Below are positions 32,438 through 41,066 of a DNA stretch of 64,000 bases, piece by piece. Both the position numbers and the translations under genes were made by a program. Source of the stretch: Suilimivivens sp963618065 (GTDB taxonomy: Bacteria; Bacillota; Clostridia; Lachnospirales; Lachnospiraceae); contig CAVERH010000007.1 in the NCBI GenBank assembly GCA_963618065.1, forward strand, positions 1-64,000, given 5' to 3'. The notes beneath the pieces are model-generated. The model was not told the DNA's origin. It worked only from the letters and a program-made list of their open reading frames with translations, and made no database searches. Each line of letters opens with the position of its first letter. Position 1 is the first letter of the stretch.

Positions 32438-33328
32438 ATGGCAAAACATTACACAACCACCTTTAATACCCGTCAGAATATGCTCAGACAGAATCTGGAA
32501 ATCTTCTACTATGAAGACACCAATCTCCACCCGGTATCCAGCCACCGTCATGAGCATTATGAAGTGTACTTCTTTTTAAGCGGACCGGTAAACTGCCTGA
32601 TCGATGACAAGGACTATCCGCTTGCGCCGGGTGATATCTGTCTGATTCCTCCCGGGATCTATCATCGTCCGGCATTCCGTAACGAAAAGGAGACCTACCG
32701 CCGTATTGTTCTCTGGATTTCTGCCGATTACTTAAACCAGTTAAAGCGTACCCACTCACAGATTGACTACTGCTTCCAGCTTGCGCTCAATAAAAAACAG
32801 TATCATTTCCGGAATGATTCGGGAGCTGCACAGCTTCTGTTTGGCAAGCTGTTTGATCTGTTGGAAGAATATCATTCGGCAGGAGCCTTTCACGAACAGC
32901 TTCTTGCCTGCTATACCAGTGCCTTTCTGCTGCAGTTAAACCGGATTGTATCCGAATCTTCTTCCCCGTCCGCATATCGGAAGCCCAAGGCACTTTTTTC
33001 ACAAATTTGTGATTACATTCACTCCCATCTGGAAGAAGATCTGTCTTTGGATGTCCTTGCAGAGAATTTCTATGTCAGCAAATATTATATTGCACACAGC
33101 TTCAAAGAAAATATGGGCGTTTCTACCCACCAGTATATTTTAAAGCAGCGGCTTTATGCCAGCAAATCGAGTATTCTCGCAGGTACTCCCCTTAGCGAAG
33201 TCTGTGCAAATTACGGTTTCACCAACTATACCACCTTTTTCCGTGCATTCAAGAAAGAATTCGGTGTCTCTCCCCGTGATTTCAAGGATTCCTGTCAGAG
33301 CCAGTCCGGCATGACGGAGAAAGAGTAG
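32438..33328 (+). CDS. AraC-family transcriptional regulator with cupin sensor
   Basis: Protein of 296 residues from the ATG at 32438, preceded by AGAAGGAGT. The N-terminal cupin domain has HRHEHYEVYFFLSG and PGDICLIPPGIYH. Two C-terminal helix-turn-helix units follow: LSLDVLAENFYVSKYYIAHSF, then PLSEVCANYGFTNYTTFFRA and KKEFGVSPRDFK. Regulators of this kind sense sugars or glycosides. The nearest metabolic genes are uxuAB, 1.5 kb downstream on the same strand beyond an Rpn gene on the opposite strand, so control of glucuronate use is plausible but unproven. Confidence 0.9.
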   Translation: MAKHYTTTFNTRQNMLRQNLEIFYYEDTNLHPVSSHRHEHYEVYFFLSGPVNCLIDDKDYPLAPGDICLIPPGIYHRPAFRNEKETYRRIVLWISADYLNQLKRTHSQIDYCFQLALNKKQYHFRNDSGAAQLLFGKLFDLLEEYHSAGAFHEQLLACYTSAFLLQLNRIVSESSSPSAYRKPKALFSQICDYIHSHLEEDLSLDVLAENFYVSKYYIAHSFKENMGVSTHQYILKQRLYASKSSILAGTPLSEVCANYGFTNYTTFFRAFKKEFGVSPRDFKDSCQSQSGMTEKE

Positions 33329-33341
33329 GAATTTTGAAATG

Positions 33342-34469
33342 CTATCCCCAGTACAGGGTAACCTTTTCTTTCGCCTGTTCCCCTGTTAAGCCACAATTTT
33401 TAATCACTTTCTGAACTGCCAGTTCCGGATTGCCGCCCATTTCTTTACATAGCGAAACAATGGACCGGATGGTGTTCTCCTTATTCTCGTCCAGTTCCTG
33501 CTTTGCCTTTTTCAACTCTTTCTCTGCTTTCTTTCGCTCCTTCTCTGCTCCAATTTCTTCTCCAATCTTTTGGCCAATTTCCCGCTCATCTCTGCGGATC
33601 AATTCCATTTCACGTTCCTCGTCATATTCAAAAATACTCATCTTGACTACCTCTGTTCTTTGCTTTAACAAAAAATCCTTTAATATATCATGCCGGATAC
33701 AGTATTCGATCGCTTCTTCCACAGCCTGTTCCAACGGCATACTTGCACTGTTGCACCGAACCTGCTCCACATACTGGGTATACTGCTTTAGAATCGGACA
33801 CTTTTCCTTCAGTTTCTCATTCATACTGGGATTAATATTCAGTATTGTTACCTTTAATTCCAGTTCCGGATCATCCGTTGGTACTTCAAATGCCTCTGAT
33901 AATCTTAAAATTCTTTTCTCTGGCTTCTCTTCTACTCCATTATAGAATACCACAAAATGCGGTGTGGGTAACTTAATTAATTTGGAACTGTATAAGGACT
34001 GGTCTTTCACATAAACCTGTAACAACTCAGCTACATAAAACAGATCCCGTAAGGGCATATTCAGGTTGTACGTAGACTGATGCTCATACAGATTTACCTC
34101 ATTCATAATCAAACAAGAAATGTCATTCTGCATTCCCATATAGATCGCATTGTCTAACATATTAAATGTAATCTGCGAAGCATCCGTATAACATGTTCCA
34201 TTCAAGGCATTGTATAAAGACAGTGCATTTTCCGGCTCCCGGAACAACATCCGGCTCACCGTATCTTTGTAGTTTCTCTGCACTTTTGTTTCTCTTGCCA
34301 TTTCTTTGACTATTTTTCCGGTTACTTTTACTGCTGTTGCTGTTCTTTCTTTTGTTGTTACCTCTACCTCTTTTATTATTTCCTTTGTTGTTGCTGCTTC
34401 TGTTACCTTTGCTGTTGCTTCTTTTGTTACTCCTTTTGTCACTGCTTTGGTTACTTTTGCTTCTCCCAT
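33342..34469 (-). CDS. Rpn-family PD-(D/E)XK nuclease/transposase-like protein with repeat-rich N-terminus
   Basis: Protein of 375 residues. Residues 1-60 are a low-complexity run of VTK/EAT/VTE repeats. From about residue 62 it is a typical Rpn-family protein: QRNYKDTVSRMLFREPENAL, ALNGTCYTDASQITFNMLDN, MQNDISCLIMNEVNLYEHQS, YSSKLIKLPTPHFVVFYNG, and a C-terminal coiled coil rich in Glu and Lys. Family members usually begin near the residue-57 Met, but a strong ribosome site (GGGAGG) precedes the ATG at 34469, so the extension is probably translated. These proteins are linked to RecA-independent recombination and abortive infection. It splits araC from uxuAB and may be an insertion. Confidence 0.8.
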   Translation of the reverse strand: MGEAKVTKAVTKGVTKEATAKVTEAATTKEIIKEVEVTTKERTATAVKVTGKIVKEMARETKVQRNYKDTVSRMLFREPENALSLYNALNGTCYTDASQITFNMLDNAIYMGMQNDISCLIMNEVNLYEHQSTYNLNMPLRDLFYVAELLQVYVKDQSLYSSKLIKLPTPHFVVFYNGVEEKPEKRILRLSEAFEVPTDDPELELKVTILNINPSMNEKLKEKCPILKQYTQYVEQVRCNSASMPLEQAVEEAIEYCIRHDILKDFLLKQRTEVVKMSIFEYDEEREMELIRRDEREIGQKIGEEIGAEKERKKAEKELKKAKQELDENKENTIRSIVSLCKEMGGNPELAVQKVIKNCGLTGEQAKEKVTLYWG

Positions 34470-34841
34470 TTTTCCTCCCTTTGCGGGAAGAGAAAAATAA
34501 ACCGGTCAACGTTTGATAAACGCTCATCCCAGTCAATCAGACCGGCGTCCGTTTTCCTTCCTCCCGCCTTTTCAATTAATTGTTTGAATGTGATTTAAAA
34601 GCATGGATTTCAGAAAACTTCCGTTTTCATAGTCAGAATAGATATAAAACCATAGATTTAGATTCGATCATTTGAAATATATGCTTTGTAGTGAATATAA
34701 CATACGGGAGGTTATGCGTCAATGCAATTTTTGTAATCTTTTTATCAATTCCGGCTATATGTAACGAGATCCGTCTGTGCTACCATAAAACTATTGAGAG
34801 TTACAGTAATATCAAGAAATCCGCAATTTGGAGGTATTCTT
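34470..34841. other. AT-rich intergenic region before uxuA
   Basis: This 372-base gap has a short ACCGGTC/GACCGG pairing near 34500-34545 and an AT-rich stretch that probably holds the uxuA promoter. I could not identify a convincing -35/-10 pair or an operator. No gene is apparent. Confidence 0.5.
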
Positions 34842-35924
34842 ATGGAAATGACATTACGCTGGTACGGCAGCAAATCCGATTCCGTTACATTGCAGCAGAT
34901 CCGTCAGATTCCGGGCGTCACCGGAGTCATTACCACCCTTTATGAAACCGCTCCCGGTGACCTTTGGAAGCGGGAAGAGATTCATGCCTTAAAAAAGGAA
35001 GTGGAGGCTTCCGGATTACATATTTCCGGTATCGAAAGTGTAAACATCCACGACTCCATCAAGATCGGTTCTCCCGACCGGGACCAGTATATTGACAACT
35101 ATATTAAGACCTTAGAGCATCTTGGGGAAGAGGACATTCATCTGGTCTGCTATAATTTTATGCCGGTATTCGACTGGACAAGAACCGAGCTTGCCCGCGT
35201 CCGCCCGGACGGTTCTACCGTGCTTGCTTACAGCCAGAAAACGATCGACAGCATTGATCCCATGAAAATGTTCGATTCCATTTCCGGCGATTCCAACGGC
35301 TTCGTCCTTCCCGGCTGGGAACCGGAGCGTATGGCACGAATCAAAGAACTGTTCGAGCTTTATAAGGATGTCGATGATGAAAAGCTTTTTGCGAACTTAA
35401 AATACTTCCTCGAAGCGATCATGCCGGTATGTGACAAATATGACATCAACATGGCCATCCACCCGGATGATCCTGCCTGGAGCGTGTTCGGTCTTCCTCG
35501 CATCATCATCAACCTGCCGAATCTGCAGCGCATGATGAGCATGGTAGACAATCCGCATAATGGCGTCACCTTCTGCTCCGGCTCCTACGGAACCAATCCC
35601 GATAACGATCTGCCTGGAATGATCCGTGCCCTCAAGGGAAGAATCCACTTTGCACATGTCCGCAACCTGCAGCACAACTTCCCGGGTGACTTTGAAGAAT
35701 CCGCTCATCTTTCCGCAGATGGAAGCTTCGATATGTATGAAATTATGAAAGCCTTATATGATATTGATTTCACAGGACCGATCCGTCCCGATCATGGCAG
35801 AATGATCTGGGGTGAAGTTGCCATGCCCGGATACGGCCTGTATGACCGCGCGCTCGGAGCCACCTACCTGAATGGTCTCTGGGAAGCTATTGTGAAAGGA
35901 GAAGCACGCCATGGAATTAAGTAA
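34842..35924 (+). CDS. uxuA: D-mannonate dehydratase
   Basis: Protein of 360 residues starting MEMTLRWYGSKSDSVTLQQI at the ATG at 34842 with GGAGG upstream; a longer frame from 34794 is not supported. It contains GVTGVITTLYETAPGDLW, ESVNIHDSIKIG, CYNFMPVFDWTRT, MAIHPDDPAW and the metal-binding HVRNLQ and RPDHGR motifs of UxuA. It dehydrates D-mannonate to 2-keto-3-deoxygluconate, using iron or manganese. It overlaps uxuB by 14 bases. The product would be used by the kdgK-eda pair at 54.5-56.2 kb. Confidence 0.96.
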   Translation: MEMTLRWYGSKSDSVTLQQIRQIPGVTGVITTLYETAPGDLWKREEIHALKKEVEASGLHISGIESVNIHDSIKIGSPDRDQYIDNYIKTLEHLGEEDIHLVCYNFMPVFDWTRTELARVRPDGSTVLAYSQKTIDSIDPMKMFDSISGDSNGFVLPGWEPERMARIKELFELYKDVDDEKLFANLKYFLEAIMPVCDKYDINMAIHPDDPAWSVFGLPRIIINLPNLQRMMSMVDNPHNGVTFCSGSYGTNPDNDLPGMIRALKGRIHFAHVRNLQHNFPGDFEESAHLSADGSFDMYEIMKALYDIDFTGPIRPDHGRMIWGEVAMPGYGLYDRALGATYLNGLWEAIVKGEARHGIK

Positions 35925-37530
35925 AAAGGGAATTGCAGACCGCACCGCCTTTGAACAGAAAGGCTATGCCCTTCCACAGTTTGACCGCGGGGAAATGATT
36001 GCCAAAACAAAAAAAGCACCACACTGGATCCACTTCGGTGCCGGCAATATCTTCCGCGCCTTTCAGGCCAATGTGATGCAGGAGCTGTTAAACAAAGGAA
36101 GCATGGATACCGGACTTCTGGTTGCAGAAGGCTTTGATTATGAAATCATCGAAAAAATGTACCGTCCGCATGATGACCTAAGTATTCTGGTTACGCTCAA
36201 AGCCGATGGCAGCATCGAAAAGACCGTAGTCGGAAGCATTGCAGAATCCCTGATCTTAGACAGTCACAGAGAGGTGGAATTTGCACGCTTAAAGGAAGTA
36301 TTTGAAAGCCCTTCCCTGCAGATGGCAAGCTTTACTATTACCGAAAAGGGATACAGCCTTGTAAACGGAAAAGGTGAACTTCTTCCTGCCGTATCTGCCG
36401 ATTTTGCAAATGGACCGGCCCGATGTGAAAGCTATATTGGCAAGGTTGCTTCCCTCCTTTATTACCGCTATCTCCATGATAAGCTTCCGATCGCTATGGT
36501 CAGCATGGATAACTGCTCCCACAACGGCGATAAATTATATGCTGCCATCCGCTCCTTTGCGGAGCAATGGACGAAGAATAACTTAGTCCGCAATGGATTC
36601 CTGCGTTATATTGAGAACCCTTCTCTGGTTTCCTTCCCCTTAACGATGATCGACAAGATCACTCCCCGTCCGGATTCGAATGTGGAACAGCTCCTTTTAA
36701 AGGATGAGATCGATGGGTTATCTCCGGTGATTACACAGAAAAACACCTATGTTGCTCCGTTTGTAAATGCTGAGGAATGCCAGTATCTCATCATCGAAGA
36801 TCTGTTCCCGAACGGAAAGCTTCCCCTCGATGAGGCCGGCATTATCTATACTAACCGGGAAACCGTGAATAAAGTGGAAAAGATGAAGGTATGTACCTGT
36901 CTGAATCCGCTCCATACCGCTCTTGCCATCTTCGGCTGCCTGCTTGGTTACACCCTGATTTCGGAGGAAATGAAGAATCCGTTATTAAAGAAGCTCGTGG
37001 AAACGATCGGCTGGAAGGAAGGCATGCCCGTAGTCGTGAATCCCGGAATCCTCCGTCCCGAGGACTTCCTTACCGAGGTTCTGACAGTGCGCATCCCGAA
37101 TCCTTTTATGCCGGATACTCCGCAGAGAATCGCAACCGACACCTCCCAGAAGCTCCCGATCCGTTTCGGGGAAACGATCAAGGCGTACCAGGCATCCGAT
37201 ACCTTAAACCTTTCGGAGCTTAGGATGATTCCGCTTGTTTTCGCCGGATGGCTACGTTATCTGATGGGAATGGATGATACCGGGGCTACGTTTGAAAGAA
37301 GCTCTGATCCACTGCTCGATGACCTGACACCGTACCTTACCCGGTTTACGTTAGGTAAGATTCCCTCCACAGAAGATACCGATAAAATCCTGTCCCCTAT
37401 TCTTCATAAAAAGGAAATCTGGGGCGTGGATCTGTACACCTGTGGACTTGCCGCTCCTGTCATTTCCGTTTTCCGTGAAATGCTCGCAGGTCCGGGTGCT
37501 GTAGAAAGCACATTAAAACATCATGTGTGA
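35911..37530 (+). CDS. uxuB: D-mannonate oxidoreductase (fructuronate reductase)
   Basis: Protein of 539 residues of the mannitol-dehydrogenase superfamily. The N-terminal NAD-binding region has APHWIHFGAGNIFRAFQANV. The catalytic domain has SMDNCSHNGDKL, PLTMIDKITPRPD and the CTCLNPLHTALAIFGCLLGY block with catalytic Lys and His residues. It interconverts D-fructuronate and D-mannonate with NAD(H). It overlaps uxuA by 14 bases in the same direction, giving a two-gene uxuAB operon. The terminator at 37613-37645 closes it. It is longer than the tagaturonate reductase at 46.4 kb and only distantly similar. Confidence 0.93.
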   Translation: MELSKKGIADRTAFEQKGYALPQFDRGEMIAKTKKAPHWIHFGAGNIFRAFQANVMQELLNKGSMDTGLLVAEGFDYEIIEKMYRPHDDLSILVTLKADGSIEKTVVGSIAESLILDSHREVEFARLKEVFESPSLQMASFTITEKGYSLVNGKGELLPAVSADFANGPARCESYIGKVASLLYYRYLHDKLPIAMVSMDNCSHNGDKLYAAIRSFAEQWTKNNLVRNGFLRYIENPSLVSFPLTMIDKITPRPDSNVEQLLLKDEIDGLSPVITQKNTYVAPFVNAEECQYLIIEDLFPNGKLPLDEAGIIYTNRETVNKVEKMKVCTCLNPLHTALAIFGCLLGYTLISEEMKNPLLKKLVETIGWKEGMPVVVNPGILRPEDFLTEVLTVRIPNPFMPDTPQRIATDTSQKLPIRFGETIKAYQASDTLNLSELRMIPLVFAGWLRYLMGMDDTGATFERSSDPLLDDLTPYLTRFTLGKIPSTEDTDKILSPILHKKEIWGVDLYTCGLAAPVISVFREMLAGPGAVESTLKHHV

Positions 37531-37612
37531 CGATATCTGAGCTGCCATGCATATGCGAAAATGATCCGGTGGATCGTTTTTGAGTTTCCTTTGATTATCA
37601 CAGGTTTGGTAC

Positions 37613-37645
37613 AAAACAGCGGTTCCCATTCGGAAACCGCTGTTC
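37613..37645. terminator. Intrinsic terminator between uxuB and the GH35 gene
   Basis: AACAGCGGTT and AACCGCTGTT pair around a short internal loop. It lies about 80 bases after uxuB and about 80 bases from the end of the convergent GH35 gene, so it can serve both. Confidence 0.75.
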
Positions 37646-37655
37646 TCATCCATGC

Positions 37656-37718
37656 TTTACATTTCTAAGTTACATTTCTTAGTTACATTTCTTTTTATAT
37701 TTCTTATTCCATTTCTGT
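37656..37718. repeat. Short degenerate tandem repeat (period about 13)
   Basis: AGTTACATTTCTT occurs twice in tandem, flanked by weaker units ending in CATTTCT or TATTTCT. It lies just beyond the GH35 stop codon. Confidence 0.6.
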
Positions 37719-37726
37719 AATTCTCA

Positions 37727-39910
37727 CTATGCCCGGATTTCTTCCTGATAAACAGTCTGTATCTCCCGAATCCGGCATGCTGTTCCGTTTTGGAACTCCG
37801 GCAGCTTTTCCAGGAACACCGGTGCTCCTTCCTTTAAAGGCTGTACCGTTATGGTAAGCTCCTTTGGAAAATCGAAATAGCCAAGGCTGAACACAGCCTG
37901 CTGCCCGGTATAGAAATAATCATTTACCTTTTTCCCTTCGATTTCAATTTCCATGCCATTGCCATCGTAGGTAATATACAGAAGAAGATCCTCTCCCTTC
38001 TTCCGGTCAAGTAGCTTGTCATAAGAAACGGTCACCTGGTATTTCCGGTTATCCGGTTTGTCCGGGCAGCTGCCTGCTGCACTTGTTGTGTCTGCGGCAA
38101 TACCTGCTGTTTCCTCTTCCATACCGGCTTTCCCTGCAGAAGCTGCCGTCACATCATCCCATTCTGCCAGATGAATCTGCGCCGGAGCTTTCTGTTCCTC
38201 CATGCGATAAACCTGAAATCTTCCTTCCGTTCCTTCCTCCTTCATTCCCTTAGGAATGCTTTTCAGCGCCGGATAGCTCAAAATCTTCTGTCCCGGGGCA
38301 ACGGCAAAATGAATCTCCCCATCCTGCTCCCAGACATAATTATCGGAAAGAATCAGATAGTCCTGTTCTGTTGTGATATGCCAGGCATTCAGGGCTTCCT
38401 TTCTTGTGAGATGAAGAATATCCGCATGCTCTTTCGTCTCCCATTCATAGAAGGGATTCCGGTCACCATAGAATACATAGGTCTCCTGCTCTCCCAACCG
38501 GAGCCTGCAAAGCGGAGCTGCCAACGCACTTTTAAGGACTGCTTCTCCAAGCTTCATCCGGTATGGGAAAAATCCAAACTCTCCGCTGTGCAGATCGAAT
38601 GACGGAAAGGTTACATGATCTGTTTCGGCATCCCCTCCACAGCTTCCCTTTAAAATCACCTGCTTATGCTCTGCCATGGTTCTTCTTCGCTGATAGTTAT
38701 TGAAAAAGACATAGCCATGTGTCTCATCATGCCGGCAGCTTACCCGAAGCGTCTGCAGATCCTCCGGCTTAATCTTTTCATCCGGGATCTCTGCCGGAAG
38801 GGCTGCCATGTCCTCCCCGAAATCCCGAAGAAAATAAGCCAGAAGCTTAATCTCCTTTAAAGAATCCGATATGGTTCCATACTGCCGGATAGGCGCATTG
38901 AAATCGTAGTTAATCTCCGGCAGATCATTCGCATACCCGGTAGCTTTGCTTTCCTGTAAGGTCGTAAGCTTTCCGTCCGGATTGCTTCCTCCATGATACA
39001 TATAATATCCAAGAAGTCCTGCTCCACTTCCCATTTTCACCAGGGACATTGCCCCGATATCTGATCCTGTTGCCACAGGCCGCCGGTGTGCAGTTACCTG
39101 AAGGCCGCCGCCCAACTCTGCCGTCAGATAAGGAAAGCTTGCCTCATCGAAGGTCACGGCATCCTCCACATGATGATCACAGGCAATGAGTGCATCGTTC
39201 CGCTCATGGCTGAACACAAAGTTCGTATTGGCGGACAGCTCCTTTACACTGGGATCCCATGGGGCATCACAATACCCTCCCATCACGGGAATACAATCCC
39301 CGATCACGGCTCCGCCCCATCCGGTTGCGGTATAAAGAGGTACATCAAAGCCAATCTCCTTCGCCAGCTTCTGAAGCGTCCGCATATGCTGTTCGCCTTT
39401 TTCACCGGTAAAGCCGCCCACGTGTCCGTATTCATTCTCGATCTGCAATCCGATCACCGGACCTCCGTCTTTATAAAGAAAGCCTTTGACCTGCTCATAA
39501 AGCTGCTTCCAGTAACGCTCTACATAATGCAGATACCCCGGGTCATCACTCCGCAGCTCAATACCTTCTTTCTTCTGCAGCCAGTCCGGGAAGCCGCCAT
39601 TACGGCATTCCCCGTGTACCCAGGGGCCGACTCTTAAAAAGCTGTAAATTCCAACCTTCCTGCAGCACTCCATAAAATGATGCAGATTATGGCAGCCGGT
39701 AAAATCAAATTCTCCTTCGATCTCCTCATGATGAATCCAGATCAGATAGGAAGAAACAATCTGCACACCCGCCGCCTTCATCTTATGCAGCGATTCCTCC
39801 CACAGCTCCTCCCGGTACCGGCTGTAATGCATCTCTCCCATCACCGGGAACCACGGCTTCCCATCACGCGTCATATATTGCTTTGTAATGCCAAAATCAC
39901 TGTTTTTCAA
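37727..39910 (-). CDS. GH35-family beta-galactosidase
   Basis: Protein of 727 residues from a TTG at 39910, which has GGAGG nine bases upstream; earlier in-frame codons lie inside lacI. It opens KNSDFGITKQYMTRDGKPWF. GH35 features follow: HYSRYREELWEESLHKMKAAG, FLRVGPWVHGECRNGGFPDW, the acid/base Glu in GLQIENEYGH, and a candidate nucleophile Glu in YLTAELGGGLQ. The C-terminal half has jelly-roll domains. There is no signal peptide, so it acts inside the cell on imported galactosides. It follows the LacI gene and the LplBC-type ABC importer, so the importer probably supplies its substrate. Confidence 0.9.
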   Translation of the reverse strand: MKNSDFGITKQYMTRDGKPWFPVMGEMHYSRYREELWEESLHKMKAAGVQIVSSYLIWIHHEEIEGEFDFTGCHNLHHFMECCRKVGIYSFLRVGPWVHGECRNGGFPDWLQKKEGIELRSDDPGYLHYVERYWKQLYEQVKGFLYKDGGPVIGLQIENEYGHVGGFTGEKGEQHMRTLQKLAKEIGFDVPLYTATGWGGAVIGDCIPVMGGYCDAPWDPSVKELSANTNFVFSHERNDALIACDHHVEDAVTFDEASFPYLTAELGGGLQVTAHRRPVATGSDIGAMSLVKMGSGAGLLGYYMYHGGSNPDGKLTTLQESKATGYANDLPEINYDFNAPIRQYGTISDSLKEIKLLAYFLRDFGEDMAALPAEIPDEKIKPEDLQTLRVSCRHDETHGYVFFNNYQRRRTMAEHKQVILKGSCGGDAETDHVTFPSFDLHSGEFGFFPYRMKLGEAVLKSALAAPLCRLRLGEQETYVFYGDRNPFYEWETKEHADILHLTRKEALNAWHITTEQDYLILSDNYVWEQDGEIHFAVAPGQKILSYPALKSIPKGMKEEGTEGRFQVYRMEEQKAPAQIHLAEWDDVTAASAGKAGMEEETAGIAADTTSAAGSCPDKPDNRKYQVTVSYDKLLDRKKGEDLLLYITYDGNGMEIEIEGKKVNDYFYTGQQAVFSLGYFDFPKELTITVQPLKEGAPVFLEKLPEFQNGTACRIREIQTVYQEEIRA

Positions 39911-39947
39911 AATTATTATCCTCCGGTTCTTCCGGTTTCTTTGCATG

Positions 39948-40928
39948 CTAAACCTGATTGGTTGATTTGCGGAAAAGAATCTCAAAGTCCACAAACGTCT
40001 TTCTCTGATACTCTTTCCCCTGCAGTGCACTGATCATCTGCTTGCCGATGGTATTGCCAATCTGCCTTGCCGAAATATTCACCGCCGTAATCGGCGGAGA
40101 AAAGCTTTCCAGATTCGGACTGTTATAAAAGGCTGCAATCGCAATATCCCTTGGAATCCGATAACCTTCTGCCTGCAGCTTCGACATGACCTTCGTACAG
40201 ACAATATCATCCCCGCAGAGCACACACTGCATCCTTTTTGACATCATATCGGCAAGGATAGAATCCAGGGAATCCATTTTCAGATTCCCTGTATATACTG
40301 CCTGATGCTCCATTCCGATTCCGTTTTTTAACAATGCCTTCTGAAAGCCATTATACCGGCTCCGGTTGACATGATAATTAAGATCCTCCACAAGCAGGGC
40401 AAACCGCCGGAATCCCTTACTGATTAAGAGCGAAGTCATGTTTTCTGCTGCGGATTCATTATCGGTATCCACCTGAATCACCCGTTCATCCTCATACAGA
40501 CCGGTAAGTCCTACCGGAAAATTCTGTTTCAGAAGATACTCAATGGCCTTATCATTTTCCAGACTTCTCGTCAGAATGATACCATCCACCTTCTTCTGCT
40601 CCACAAGCTTCTGGATTTTGGAAATATCCATTGCCGTCCCGGTTGCCAGCAGTACATTATAATCCAGAATGGCTGCCGTTTCACAGATACCGAGCAGACA
40701 GTCATGGAAGTACGGATTTCCATTCACGTATACATCCTCCGGAAATACCACGCCCAGATTGTGCGTCAGTTCTCCCTTCTGCTCCTTTTCTTCTTCCTGC
40801 TTCTGATGATTGGCATAGGCGATAATCCGGCTTCTGGTTTCCTCTCCGATCCGGCCTTTCCCCGATAATGCCCTGGATACTGTACTCTTCGATACTCCCA
40901 GATCCTTTGCAATATCCTCAAACGTCAT
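39948..40928 (-). CDS. LacI-family transcriptional repressor
   Basis: Protein of 326 residues. The N-terminal helix-turn-helix is TFEDIAKDLGVSKSTVSRAL, followed by the hinge helix (SGKGRIGEETRSRIIAYANH). A periplasmic-binding-protein-like sensor domain spans about residues 60-320, with VDGIILTRSLEN, VDTDNESAAENMTSLLI and CVLCGDDIVCTKVM. AGGAGA precedes the ATG. It lies between the ABC transporter genes and the GH35 gene and is their likely repressor. The CGTTGCGCA motifs near the transporter genes are candidate operators. Confidence 0.92.
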   Translation of the reverse strand: MTFEDIAKDLGVSKSTVSRALSGKGRIGEETRSRIIAYANHQKQEEEKEQKGELTHNLGVVFPEDVYVNGNPYFHDCLLGICETAAILDYNVLLATGTAMDISKIQKLVEQKKVDGIILTRSLENDKAIEYLLKQNFPVGLTGLYEDERVIQVDTDNESAAENMTSLLISKGFRRFALLVEDLNYHVNRSRYNGFQKALLKNGIGMEHQAVYTGNLKMDSLDSILADMMSKRMQCVLCGDDIVCTKVMSKLQAEGYRIPRDIAIAAFYNSPNLESFSPPITAVNISARQIGNTIGKQMISALQGKEYQRKTFVDFEILFRKSTNQV

Positions 40929-40987
40929 CGTGTTCTTCTCCTGATCCTATTTTAATACTGAATTAATGGTCTATCCAGAGTTCCATC

Positions 40988-41021
40988 CGCAAAACCGCTG
41001 TTTCACAGCTCAGGTTTTGCG
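40988..41021. terminator. Hairpin between the solute-binding protein and lacI genes
   Basis: CGCAAAACC-GCTG pairs with CAGC-(TCA)-GGTTTTGCG around TTTCA. No long T-run follows, so it may be an attenuator or mRNA-stability element separating high transporter expression from lacI-GH35 rather than a full terminator. Confidence 0.5.
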
Positions 41022-41066
41022 AATGAAATCACCTTGTACTGCTCTGAATCATTACCATCTGCTGCT

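Noticed and set aside
34162..34536. Asn/Lys/Ser-rich frame on the minus strand
   Set aside because: It is another frame of the repeat-rich start of the Rpn gene, which has the better ribosome site and family match.
39911..40030. N-terminal extension of the GH35 protein
   Set aside because: It overlaps the end of lacI, lacks GH35 character, and a TTG with GGAGG upstream gives the proper start.
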